Below are positions 17,282 to 25,841 of a DNA stretch of 64,000 nucleotides, piece by piece (position 1 is the stretch's first letter; every line of letters starts with the position of its first letter). The notes under the pieces were generated by a model. The model did not search any database and was not told the origin of the DNA. It saw only the letters and a program-made list of their open reading frames with translations. Origin of the DNA: 13-2-20CM-66-19 sp963824395 (lineage in GTDB: Bacteria > Pseudomonadota > Gammaproteobacteria > Steroidobacterales > Steroidobacteraceae); assembly GCA_963824395.1 (NCBI GenBank), contig CAWGPF010000001.1:2108001-2172000 (forward strand), in the 5' to 3' direction. Made by a program: the position numbers and the translations under genes.

Positions 17282-19045
17282 ATGAGGACGCACTCGCGCA
17301 TGGCATGCCTGATGCGCATCGCAGGGCCGGTTCTGCTGGGCTGCCTGGCAGCCTGCAGCGCCCCGGCCCCGCCGGCCCCTGCGGCAGCCGTGGTCGCCGC
17401 CCCGGCGGACCACTGGCCCGAGTTCTCGGCGCGCTTCCTCGGGGAGTACTTCCGCGCCAACCCGTTCTTTGCGGTGGAGGCGGGTCGGCACGAGTTCGAC
17501 GGCCAGATGCCCGACCTGAGCGCGGCGGGCGTTGCCGCGCAGGTGGCCCTGCTCAAGCGCCTCGCCTCACAGGCGCAGGGCTTTGACGCCGCCGCCCTGA
17601 GCGTGCCCGAGCGCGAGGAGCGCGCACACCTCCTGGTCGCGATCGACACCGACCTCTTCTGGCTCGAGCGCGCGCGCGCCCCCTGGCGCAGCCCCTCGTG
17701 GTACATCGACCAGCTCGACCCGGACGTCTACCTCAACCGCGAGTACGCGCCGCTTGCACAGCGCCTCAAGGGATACCTCGGCTATGCACGCGCCATCCCG
17801 AAGATCGCCGCGGCGATCCGCGCCAACCTCGCCACCCCGATGCCGCGCACCTTCATCGAGCGCGGCATCGCAGGGTTCGGCGGCTATGCGGATTTCTACC
17901 GCCGCGACGTCGCGCGGGTGTTCGCGGCCGTCCCGGACCCGCAGGCGCAGCAACAGCTGCGGCAGGCGAATGCCGCCGCGGCCGCGGCGATGCAGGAGCT
18001 GAAGACCTGGCTCGAGGGCGAGCGTGCCCATGCTAACCAGGCCTTCGCGCTCGGCGAGCCGCTGTTCCTCGACATGCTGCACAGCACCGAGCGCGTCGAC
18101 GTGCCGGTCGCGAAGCTGCGCGAGCTCGGTGAGGCCGACCTCAGGCGCAACACCGAGTCACTCACCGCCGCCTGCGCCCGCTTCCTGCCACACGGCAGCC
18201 TTGCGGCCTGCGTCGAGCGGATGAATGCCGACAAGCCCGCCGGGGGCGCGGTGGCCGGGGCGCGCGCCCAGCTCGCGCAGCTGCGCACCTTCGTCCTCGA
18301 CCACAACGTGGTGAGCGTGCCGGGCGATGAGCAGGCGCGGGTCGCCGAGGCGCCGCCCTACAACCGCGCCAACGCCGCCTACATCAACATTCCCGGACCG
18401 TACGAGAAGAACCTGCCCTCGGTGTACACCATCTCGCCGCCCGATCCTGCCTGGACGGCGCGCGAGCGTGCCGATTACATTCCGGGCAAGGCGAGCCTGC
18501 TCTACACGAGCGTGCACGAGGTGTGGCCCGGTCACTTCCTGCAGTTCCTGCACGCCAACCGCAACCCCTCGAAGATCGCAGGTCTGTGGGTGGGTTACGC
18601 CTACGCGGAAGGCTGGGCGCACTACGCCGAGCAGCTCATGTGGGATGAGGGCCTCGGCGAGGGCGATCCCGGGCAGCACGTCGGCCAGCTGGTGAACGCA
18701 CTGGAGCGCAACGTGCGCTACCTTGCGGCCATCGGCCTGCATACCGGCGGCCTCACCGTGGCGCAGGCCGAGCGCATGTTCCGCGAGCAGGCGTTCCTGG
18801 ATCCCGGCGATGCGCGCCAGCAGGCCGCCCGGGGCACCTACGACCCGCAGTACCTCGACTACACCTTAGGCAAGCTCATGATCATGAAGCTGCGCGCGGA
18901 CTGGGTGGCGCAGCAGCCCGGCGCGGCCGGCGCCGCGGATCCGAAAAAGTACTGGCACGACTTCCACGACCGCTTCCTTTCCTATACCGGCCCCATTCCG
19001 GCGATCCGCGCCGCTCTGGTGGGCGCGGGCGGTTCGCTCCTGTGA
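17282..19045 (+). CDS. DUF885 lipoprotein, predicted metallopeptidase
   Basis: A DUF885 family protein of about 587 residues. From the ATG at 17282 there is a lipoprotein signal ending LAAC (in-frame ATGs at 17300 and 17312 are alternatives); Cys would be acylated and the protein held in the outer or inner membrane facing the periplasm. The motif HEVWPGH near residues 412-418, followed about 25 residues later by EGWAHYAEQ, matches the HExxxGH plus Glu zinc site of this family. Relatives are treated as zinc peptidases; no substrate is established. It begins 13 bases after the CPXCG gene. Confidence 0.88.
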   Translation: MRTHSRMACLMRIAGPVLLGCLAACSAPAPPAPAAAVVAAPADHWPEFSARFLGEYFRANPFFAVEAGRHEFDGQMPDLSAAGVAAQVALLKRLASQAQGFDAAALSVPEREERAHLLVAIDTDLFWLERARAPWRSPSWYIDQLDPDVYLNREYAPLAQRLKGYLGYARAIPKIAAAIRANLATPMPRTFIERGIAGFGGYADFYRRDVARVFAAVPDPQAQQQLRQANAAAAAAMQELKTWLEGERAHANQAFALGEPLFLDMLHSTERVDVPVAKLRELGEADLRRNTESLTAACARFLPHGSLAACVERMNADKPAGGAVAGARAQLAQLRTFVLDHNVVSVPGDEQARVAEAPPYNRANAAYINIPGPYEKNLPSVYTISPPDPAWTARERADYIPGKASLLYTSVHEVWPGHFLQFLHANRNPSKIAGLWVGYAYAEGWAHYAEQLMWDEGLGEGDPGQHVGQLVNALERNVRYLAAIGLHTGGLTVAQAERMFREQAFLDPGDARQQAARGTYDPQYLDYTLGKLMIMKLRADWVAQQPGAAGAADPKKYWHDFHDRFLSYTGPIPAIRAALVGAGGSLL

Positions 19046-19058
19046 GCCGGCGCCGGCC

Positions 19059-19970
19059 TTAAGCCGCGGCGGCCTCGAGGAAGCTCAGGCGCCGGGCGCG
19101 GGCATCCAGCCGCACCTGCACCCCGAGCGCCACGGGCTCGTTCTCAGCGCCGTGTCCGATCGGGAAGCCCGCGGCGCACGGTAGCCCGCTCGCCTGCGCC
19201 AGCTCCCGCAGCACGTCCGCGCTCGTATAGGGCGCACCCTGCTCCTCGCACTGCGTGAAGGTGCCGAGCACGATGCCGCGCACCCGCGCGAATGCCCCGG
19301 CCAGCGTCAGGTGTGTCCACATGCGGTCGAGCCGGTAGGGGCGCTCGCCGAAGTCCTCCAGCAAGAGGATCGTGTCCTCAAGCGAGGGCATGCAGGAGGT
19401 GCCGAGCACGCGCGACAGCACGGACAGATTGCCCCCGACCAGGCGTCCTTCGGCGACGCCCGGCACGTAGGTGGCGGTGGCCTCAAGGTCCGCCGCCGGC
19501 TGCGTGGACTCGAGCAGGCCGAAGAGCCGCGCATGCGTGTGCGGCGGCAGTCGCCCGAGCTGCGTCAGCACCGGTCCGTGAACGCTCATCCGCTGGTGGG
19601 CGCCGAGCCACAGCTGCAGCGCCGTGATGTCGGAAAAGCCCACCAGGGGCTTGGCGTCCGCCGGTGGTGCGAGCCCCTGCAGCTGCCCGAGGAGCCGCGT
19701 CGCCCCGTAGCCGCCGCGGGCGCAGAACACGCCCCGGATCCTCGCGTCACCGAGCGCCCGCGTCAGCTCCGCGAGGCGGCGCGCGTCGTCCCCCGCAAGG
19801 TAGCGGTGCTTGGTGAAGATTCCCGGGTCGAACTCGGGCCGATAGCGCTCGGCCAGCACCGCGAGCCCGCGCTCGAAGGAGGGGCGGTCGAAGCCGCTCG
19901 CAGGAGCGATCACTGCCACCGGGTCACCGGGCCTCAGCGCGGTGTAGGGTTTGAAGGGGGAGGTACCCAA
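19059..19970 (-). CDS. S66 family LD-carboxypeptidase
   Basis: A 303-residue serine carboxypeptidase of family S66 (LdcA/MccF-like). GGYG is at residues 87-90, the nucleophile Ser113 lies in GFSDITAL, Glu in LLLEDFGE and the His in GFPIGHGAEN. LdcA members remove the terminal D-Ala from the murein tetrapeptide during recycling; MccF members cleave microcin C-like compounds. Genome context does not separate these. The start is TTG at 19970 with AGAGG close upstream. No signal peptide, so cytoplasmic. It is convergent with the DUF885 gene. Confidence 0.88.
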   Translation of the reverse strand: MGTSPFKPYTALRPGDPVAVIAPASGFDRPSFERGLAVLAERYRPEFDPGIFTKHRYLAGDDARRLAELTRALGDARIRGVFCARGGYGATRLLGQLQGLAPPADAKPLVGFSDITALQLWLGAHQRMSVHGPVLTQLGRLPPHTHARLFGLLESTQPAADLEATATYVPGVAEGRLVGGNLSVLSRVLGTSCMPSLEDTILLLEDFGERPYRLDRMWTHLTLAGAFARVRGIVLGTFTQCEEQGAPYTSADVLRELAQASGLPCAAGFPIGHGAENEPVALGVQVRLDARARRLSFLEAAAA

Positions 19971-20110
19971 GCTGCCTCTACGCTCAAGGTTGGACAGCGG
20001 CGGATTATCGCCCGATTCGAGGGAACGTTGCGGGCAGGCTTAAACCGGGAGCGCCGCGCAGCACTCCAAGCTAAGGTAGAGGCGCGCTGCTGCGCCGGAG
20101 GGACACGGGC

Positions 20111-20320
20111 ATGGTCGGGCTCATTCTGTGGCTGCTGCTTCTTGTGGTGTGCTGGCCCCTGGCGATCCTCGCGCTGGTGCTCTACCCGCTGGTGTGGCTC
20201 GTGCTGCTGCCGCTGCGCCTGGCGGGCATCGTCGTCGGCGGGGTGTTCGCGCTCTTGGCGGCCCTCATCTTCCTGCCGGCGCGCCTGCTCGGGGCGCGGC
20301 GCGCGGCGCCGTTCCTTTAG
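20111..20320 (+). CDS. Small hydrophobic membrane protein
   Basis: A 69-residue protein composed almost wholly of two or three hydrophobic segments (LILWLLLLVVCWPL, LVLYPLVWLVLLPL, GGVFALLAALIFLP) with a short basic C terminus. The ATG at 20111 has GGAGGG at a good distance, which supports translation. I do not recognise a family. Its stop overlaps the stop of the small gene on the other strand by three bases. Confidence 0.65.
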   Translation: MVGLILWLLLLVVCWPLAILALVLYPLVWLVLLPLRLAGIVVGGVFALLAALIFLPARLLGARRAAPFL

Positions 20321-20538
20321 TCCGCGAGCGCCTTCAGGTCGCGCAGCAGCGCGGCGCGCCCGCGTGCGAGCTGGTCCAGGCGGGCGGCGGCGCTGCGCAG
20401 CGCGCCCAGGTTCTGCACCGGGGCCTCGTTCAGGCGCCGGTAGGTAGTGCGTGCCGACAGCCACAGCCGGTTCATGTGCTCGTAGCGGGCCGCAATCTCG
20501 CGGCGCATCGTGATGATGTTGAGGGCAGTGGCTTGCAT
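20317..20538 (-). CDS. Small helical protein of unknown function
   Basis: A helix-rich basic protein of about 73 residues (MQATALNIITMRREIAARYE at the start, and a C-terminal half rich in Leu, Ala and Arg). Starts at 20538 or 20508 are possible and neither has a strong Shine-Dalgarno. It lies 115 bases downstream of the cheX-like gene on the same strand, so it could be the last gene of that signalling operon. I do not recognise a family and it may be a chance frame. Confidence 0.45.
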   Translation of the reverse strand: MQATALNIITMRREIAARYEHMNRLWLSARTTYRRLNEAPVQNLGALRSAAARLDQLARGRAALLRDLKALAD

Positions 20539-20653
20539 TGGCGGCATAAGAGCTTGAAAGCCCACGGCAGCAACAGTGCGGCCGTCACAATTTGCAGGCG
20601 AGCTTACGCAGGCTATGTTGCGAAGTTAAGAAGGCCTGCGCCGCCAGGGCGTG

Positions 20654-21100
20654 TCAGCTTAGGGAGACGACGAGCTTAGCCGAGTGGCTGCGCCAGTTGA
20701 TGGGGATGATGAAGGAGCGCTGGCCGGGCTTCTGCGGGATCGCCGGCTTCTCCCCCGACAGCACGCTCGGCACCGAGATCACGAAGTCGCGCCCGAAGTC
20801 GCGCCGCGCATTGCCGGAGATCGTGTTCGCCACCTCCCCGACGAGGTCGCGCATGGTCTCGTGGCTGAAATCGTTCTCCTGCATCTTCATCAGGAGCACC
20901 GTGAGCATGGCCTTGGGAGCGGTGAAGTACACCACGCCCTCGCGCTTGCCCGAGATGCTGATGATACCGGTGTACTCGTGCACCGAGGGGGAGCCCTCCA
21001 TGAGGTACGGCGAGCCGATCGAGGCGGGCTGCTGGGCCGCAACCTCGAAGAAATTCGTCGTCCCCTCGACGAAGGTCTTCAGCTCCTGTTCGTACAGCAT
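20654..21100 (-). CDS. CheX-like phosphatase of a CheY protein
   Basis: A 148-residue CheX family protein. The signature acidic/amide pair is present: Glu89 and Asn92 in LVGEVANTISGNARRDF, which in CheX inserts into the receiver and hydrolyses the aspartyl phosphate. The length and the opening segment (TTNFFEVAAQQPASIG) agree with the family. AAGGA precedes the ATG. It is 24 bases downstream of the CheY-like gene, its probable substrate, and would reset the signal produced by the adjacent kinase. Confidence 0.9.
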   Translation of the reverse strand: MLYEQELKTFVEGTTNFFEVAAQQPASIGSPYLMEGSPSVHEYTGIISISGKREGVVYFTAPKAMLTVLLMKMQENDFSHETMRDLVGEVANTISGNARRDFGRDFVISVPSVLSGEKPAIPQKPGQRSFIIPINWRSHSAKLVVSLS

Positions 21101-21124
21101 GTGCAGTCGTTCCTTATGGCGAGC

Positions 21125-21499
21125 CTAGCGCATGAGCTCGGCGATCGCCTCATTCAGCTGGCGGTCGGTGAAGGGCTTGTTGAGGAAGCCGTTGGCGCCC
21201 CTTTCCATGGCCTCGACCGCGGTGGCCTTGTCGGCCAGGGCGGAGATCACCAGGATCCGTATCGCAGGCTTGAGCTCCACCAGCCGCCCGATGCACTCGA
21301 TGCCGTCCATGCGCGGCATGGTGAGGTCCATGGTGACGACATCCGGGTCGGTCTTGCGGAACAGCTCGAGAGCCTCCTCGCCGTTGCCGGCGGTGCCCAC
21401 CAGCTGCAGCTCCTCGAACTGCTGCGAGCGCTCGATGCGCCGGCGCATGATGTTCGAGTCGTCCACGATCATGAGCTTGAAGGAGCGCTTGCCGTTCAT
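21125..21499 (-). CDS. CheY-like single-domain response regulator
   Basis: A 124-residue stand-alone receiver. Asp13-Asp14 bind Mg, Asp58 (VTMDLTMP) is the phospho-acceptor, Ser86 takes the Thr/Ser switch position and Lys108 (FLNKPF) is conserved. With no output domain it must act by protein contact. It lies between the CheX-like phosphatase and the CheA-type kinase genes, which should respectively dephosphorylate and phosphorylate it. No flagellar or chemoreceptor genes are nearby, so the output need not be motility. Confidence 0.93.
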   Translation of the reverse strand: MNGKRSFKLMIVDDSNIMRRRIERSQQFEELQLVGTAGNGEEALELFRKTDPDVVTMDLTMPRMDGIECIGRLVELKPAIRILVISALADKATAVEAMERGANGFLNKPFTDRQLNEAIAELMR

Positions 21500-21543
21500 C
21501 GTCGTTCCGTTGTCTTCCTGCGGATTCCCGGGAGCGCGCGTTT

Positions 21544-23697
21544 TCAGGCGACGGCCGTGCTGTCGGTGGCTTCCAGCGGCGGCAGCACGATCTTGAAGCG
21601 CGTGAAGCGTCCCGGGTGGGTGCTGACGCCGATCTTGCCGCCGAGGGCGTAGACACTGCGCGCCACCACGTCCATGCCGACGCCGCGTCCGGCATCCATC
21701 GAGACATCGTCCTGGGTGGAGAAGCCGGGCCGGAAGATGAGCGCCATGGTCGAGCGCGTGTCCATGACGGAGGCTTCCTCCTCGCTGATCAGCTGCTTGC
21801 GGATCGCGGCGGCCTTGAGGGAGTCCACGGCGATGCCGGCGCCGTCATCCTCGAAGATGAGCTCGTAGCTCTCGCCGGCCTTGCGGAAGTCCACGTGCAC
21901 GACCCCGGTGTCGTCCTTGGACTGCCCGCGCCGCACGTCGGGGGCCTCGATGCCGTGCACCGCGGCGTTGCGCAGCATCTGGATGAGGCAGTCCTTGATG
22001 GTCGAGCGGTAGGCGCCGGGCACTTCGGCAAGCCCGGTGAGGGAGAGATGGAAGCGCTTGGCGTGATCGGCGGCCAGGCGCTCGGCCATCGACTGCAGCG
22101 TCGGCCCGAGGTCCTCGACCACACGCGGCGGCGGCGCGGCGCGCTCGGCCGGGGCGGCGCGGGCGCGGGCCGGGGCGGCGGGCGGCGGCCCCTCGGCCGC
22201 CGCACCCGGGGAGTCCTTGAGCGCGGTCAGGCGCGAGGCCATCTCGCGCACGCTGCGCAGGTGCGCCAGGAGCTCATCGAGCTTGAGCACGATCGGCAGG
22301 AAATCGTTGCCGGACAGTTCCGGGCGCTTCTTGCACTCGCTCACCATGTCCTCGATCGCGTGCACGCGGCTGGCGATGCTCTTGAGGTTCAGCGCCGAGG
22401 CCTCGCCCTTGATCGCGTGCAGCTCGCGGAACAGGCCGGTGAGCTTCTTGCGGAACTCCGCATCGGTGCGCGCCGGCTCCTTGAGGATGGTATTGACGAG
22501 CTTAAGCCCGGTCTCCGCGGTGTCGAGGAAGGAGACCAGCTGCAGCGGGTCGACGTGCATCATGCCGAGCATCATGTCGAGCTGCTGGTTGGCGTTCTCC
22601 TGCGAGTCGTGCAGCTCGCGTGCCAAGAGCACGCTCGAGGTGATGTCGCCCACCGCGCACAGCACGTGCTTGATGCCCTCCGGTCCCATGACGCGGTGGA
22701 AGTCGAACTGCAGGTAGCGCGTTTCCTTGCCGCCGTGGCCGTTGTCCATCGTGATCTCAAGCTGCCCGAGCGGGTTGATGCTCTTCATCAGGTTCTCGTG
22801 GGCGCGGTCGCCCCACAGCAGCTTGATGTACTTCGTGGCGGTGGCGAGCGTCGCCGCCGGCACCAGATTCTTAAGCAGCTCCTCGAAGGACAGGCCGGCG
22901 AAATCGTTGCGGCTGAACATGCGCGCCAGGGCGTCCGACCATACCGAGCCGATGCGGTAGTTGGCGTCGAGGAGGAAGAAGCCCTCGCGCACGGTCTTGA
23001 GGATGTCGCGCGTCTGCTCCTGGGCGTCGCGCGCGGCGCGCTCGTGACGCGCCCGGGTGACCTGGAAGTAGCCGGCCGTCGCTGCCAGTACCAGCGCTGC
23101 GAGCACGCCCGCGAACAGCATGGCGCGCAGGCGCGCGGCGGCCTCCGAGGAGGTGCGCTCGAGCGTCGAGGCGAGGCTCGAGAGCTGTGCCTGCAGCGCG
23201 TGGGCATTGTCGGCCGCGAACAGCTGGGCGCGTTTCACCTGGGCATAGTGCTCGCGTCCCTCGCGCGAGAGCGTGCTGCCGCCGCTGTCCGAGTCGACGT
23301 AAGGCTGGCCATCAAAGGCGATCACCGGATCGAGCACCGGGCCGTACTCGTGCCACAGGAGCAGCGCCCGCGCCAGCTGCGGGGAGTCCATTTCCCCCGC
23401 GGCGTTGATCTGCTTGAGCTCCTGGTCGAAGTGCTTGACGGTCTCCTGCAGGTCGGTCAGGGCCTTGCCCGAGTAGGCGCGCACCTCGAGGCGATCGCGC
23501 AGCGAGTTCAACTGGTGGGAGATCTCTTCCGGGTAGGTCTGCAGCGTGCTCGCCGCCTGCAGCGCGGTGATCTCCGCGCGCATGTGCGTGGCGAGGCGGA
23601 AGCCGAAGACCAGCACCACGCCCATCACTACGCCCAGCGCGGTCAGGATACCGGCGGTGACGAGTTGGCGGCGGCGCTCAGTGCCTGCAACGCTCAT
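21544..23697 (-). CDS. Membrane sensor kinase with internal Hpt and CheA-type ATPase
   Basis: A 717-residue hybrid architecture. Membrane helices at about 13-33 and 193-212 enclose a periplasmic helical sensor domain. A PAS-like domain (about 230-355) follows, then an Hpt domain with His427 (RELHAIKGEASALNLKS), a Pro/Ala linker (495-525) and a CheA-type HATPase. The ATPase has the N box LRNAAVHGIEAPDVRRG, the G1 motif DDGAGI, and GRGVGMDVV. The CheW-like (P5) domain that normally ends CheA is missing, as are P2 and a DHp dimerisation domain. It should phosphorylate His427 and pass the phosphate to the adjacent CheY. AGGAGAG precedes the ATG. Confidence 0.88.
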   Translation of the reverse strand: MSVAGTERRRQLVTAGILTALGVVMGVVLVFGFRLATHMRAEITALQAASTLQTYPEEISHQLNSLRDRLEVRAYSGKALTDLQETVKHFDQELKQINAAGEMDSPQLARALLLWHEYGPVLDPVIAFDGQPYVDSDSGGSTLSREGREHYAQVKRAQLFAADNAHALQAQLSSLASTLERTSSEAAARLRAMLFAGVLAALVLAATAGYFQVTRARHERAARDAQEQTRDILKTVREGFFLLDANYRIGSVWSDALARMFSRNDFAGLSFEELLKNLVPAATLATATKYIKLLWGDRAHENLMKSINPLGQLEITMDNGHGGKETRYLQFDFHRVMGPEGIKHVLCAVGDITSSVLLARELHDSQENANQQLDMMLGMMHVDPLQLVSFLDTAETGLKLVNTILKEPARTDAEFRKKLTGLFRELHAIKGEASALNLKSIASRVHAIEDMVSECKKRPELSGNDFLPIVLKLDELLAHLRSVREMASRLTALKDSPGAAAEGPPPAAPARARAAPAERAAPPPRVVEDLGPTLQSMAERLAADHAKRFHLSLTGLAEVPGAYRSTIKDCLIQMLRNAAVHGIEAPDVRRGQSKDDTGVVHVDFRKAGESYELIFEDDGAGIAVDSLKAAAIRKQLISEEEASVMDTRSTMALIFRPGFSTQDDVSMDAGRGVGMDVVARSVYALGGKIGVSTHPGRFTRFKIVLPPLEATDSTAVA

Positions 23698-23717
23698 CGT
23701 GAGACTCTCCTCATGCT

Positions 23718-25841
23718 CTACTTGGGCAGCTCGAATCGTATCAGCGTCTTGACCGGTACCTCGACCGCGCTGCCATTGACGATCGTCGGCGCGTAGCGCC
23801 AGTGCTTGATCGAGGCGATCGCGGCGCGATCGAAGACGCCCGGCGGCGTCGCCTCGATCACATGAATGTCGCGCGGCTCACCATTGACGTCGACCGTGAA
23901 CTGCAGCATCACGGAACCGGCCACGTGCTGGCTGAGCGCATGCTCGGGGTAATCCGGAGGCGGCGCGCGCAGGCGCTTCAGTCCCGCCGCGAGCGTCGCC
24001 GGGTCGAGCGTGGCGGCACCGCGCGGGCTCGCCTGCGCCTGCTGCACGCTCGCGATGTCCTTCGGGTCGGCGCCGAGGCGCTTGGCCTGGGCAAGGTCCG
24101 CATCCGGGCTCTTGCCGGCGGCGACGCTGGCGCGTGCCCGCTCCAGCAGCTTCGCCGCGAGGTCGTGGCTTGCATCCACCAGACTCGCATTGCCCGGATC
24201 GCTCGCCTGCAGCTGCGTCAGGTAGAACACCGCGCTGTCCTGCGCCGGCTCCGTGAGGCGCCCGTCGCGGGTGCGGTCGCGCACGGCGCCGAGCAGGCGG
24301 TCGTTCTCGCTCTGCGCGGCCTTCTGGCGCGCGCTCGTCAGGTCGCGCTGGAAGGCGAGGATGTCGGCGTTCTTCATGCCCGCCGCGCGCGCCTCGTTCA
24401 GCCAGCGGTCCTCGTCGGCGGAGTTCTTCGCCAGCGCCGCCTCGCGCGCCTTGCGCAGGTAGGCGGATGCCAGGTCGCGCTGCGCATGCTGGGTGAGCGG
24501 GTTTGCGGCCGCCAGTACCAGTAGCTGGCCCATGTAGCTCTTGGCGCTGTCGTCGGGGTCGGTAAGCCTGCCGTCGCGGATGCGGTCCTCGACGAGCCCC
24601 GCCAGGCGCGTGACCTTCACGTCCTCGCCGCGGCGCGCAATGTCGGCGCGCCACCTGGCGAGCTGCTCGGGGGCGATGTCACCGCCCGCCTGCGCCTGGC
24701 GCACGAGCGCCGCGGCGCGCTCGAGGTTGCCGTCGCCGAGCGCCCTCGCGATCGCGGCGCTATAGAGACGCTGATCGAAGGCCGGCGTGCGCGCATCCTG
24801 CGGACTTGCGGACTTGAAGTTCGCGAGTGTCTGCGCAGCCTCATCGAAGCGCGCAGCGCCCAGGGCCTCCTCGAAGCGACCGGCGAGCACGCCGGCGACG
24901 CGCTGCAGGCCATCGCGGGCCTCGGCATTGCTGTCATCCGCGGCGGCCGCGGAGCGGTAGTAGACGAGCGCATTGTCGCCGGTGGGCTCGGTGAAGCGCC
25001 GCTCGTGCATCGCCAGGCGTGCCTTCTCCAGCAGCTCGTCTATCTTGCCTTGCACGATGGAGGTATCGGCGAGCGGCTCGGGGGCGGCGGCCTCAGCGCC
25101 CGTCGCTCCGGGGGCTGCCACGGGCGCTGCGGCGGGGTTGCCGGCCACCTGGGCATGCGGGGCGGGGGCGGCGGCGGTGGGCGCCGGTGGCGTCTGCCCG
25201 TGCGTGAAGTACCAGTAGCCCCCGCCGGCGGCGGCGAGCGCTGCGATGGCAGCTCCGAGCAGCAGGAGCTTCGATTTGCCGTCCGTGCCGGGGGGGCCCT
25301 CATCCTGCGCGGTCACGGCGCTCGCCGGACGGAAGGCGCCGATGCTGAAGTCGCTCTCCGGCACCGGCAGCTGCGGCGCGGGGGTCGCGGCACGCGCAGT
25401 GCTCGCCTCGGCGATCGCGCCTTCGAAGACCGCGGCGGTCTTGCGCGGATCCACCGGGGTGGTGAGAACTGCGAATACCTGACTGCCCTTCAGGGCGCTG
25501 GCGGCCGACTTCTCGGACGCACTCTCGGCAAACACCAGCACCAGCGCGCGCGGGTCGCGCGCCAGGGCGCTGTCGACGGCCGCGCGCAAGTTCGGGACCG
25601 CGCGCGCATCCAGCACCAGAATCTGAACGCGCTTGGCGCTGCTTAAGCCCTCAAGGGCCGCCTCCAGGGTATCAACCGGGCGCACCGCGGCCTGCCCGTC
25701 CAGGGTCTGGCCGAGCTCGAGCAGGAAATCGTCGCGCATCGTGACCGCGGTGACATCGACCGCCGGGCGTGAGCCGACGCTCGCGCTGTTAGGGTTCGCG
25801 GTCTCGGAACTGCGGGGGGCAGTCGATGGTGCACTGGCCAC
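23718..25841 (-). CDS. Receiver-like / TonB C-terminal fusion protein
   Basis: A 707-residue protein with three parts. Residues 30-145 resemble a degenerate receiver: Asp78 in LVLDAR sits at the phospho-acceptor position, and LTTPVD replaces the KP loop. A single membrane helix (191-211) follows. The periplasmic part has a Pro/Ala-rich linker, then long helical repeats (about 230-590, each containing D/E-R-LTD/EP-xxDSA-like segments), and ends in a TonB C-terminal domain (about 615-705: PPPDYPEHALS, GSVMLQFTVDVNG, HWRYAP). The start is GTG with GGAG upstream. It lies 20 bases before the kinase gene. The fusion suggests coupling of the phosphorelay to an envelope protein; ExbB/ExbD genes are not in view. 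Confidence 0.85.
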   Translation of the reverse strand: MASAPSTAPRSSETANPNSASVGSRPAVDVTAVTMRDDFLLELGQTLDGQAAVRPVDTLEAALEGLSSAKRVQILVLDARAVPNLRAAVDSALARDPRALVLVFAESASEKSAASALKGSQVFAVLTTPVDPRKTAAVFEGAIAEASTARAATPAPQLPVPESDFSIGAFRPASAVTAQDEGPPGTDGKSKLLLLGAAIAALAAAGGGYWYFTHGQTPPAPTAAAPAPHAQVAGNPAAAPVAAPGATGAEAAAPEPLADTSIVQGKIDELLEKARLAMHERRFTEPTGDNALVYYRSAAAADDSNAEARDGLQRVAGVLAGRFEEALGAARFDEAAQTLANFKSASPQDARTPAFDQRLYSAAIARALGDGNLERAAALVRQAQAGGDIAPEQLARWRADIARRGEDVKVTRLAGLVEDRIRDGRLTDPDDSAKSYMGQLLVLAAANPLTQHAQRDLASAYLRKAREAALAKNSADEDRWLNEARAAGMKNADILAFQRDLTSARQKAAQSENDRLLGAVRDRTRDGRLTEPAQDSAVFYLTQLQASDPGNASLVDASHDLAAKLLERARASVAAGKSPDADLAQAKRLGADPKDIASVQQAQASPRGAATLDPATLAAGLKRLRAPPPDYPEHALSQHVAGSVMLQFTVDVNGEPRDIHVIEATPPGVFDRAAIASIKHWRYAPTIVNGSAVEVPVKTLIRFELPK

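Noticed and set aside
21616..23796. 726-codon open frame on the plus strand
   Set aside because: It is antisense to the kinase gene and gives a low-complexity His/Gly/Arg-rich product with no family features, an effect of high GC.
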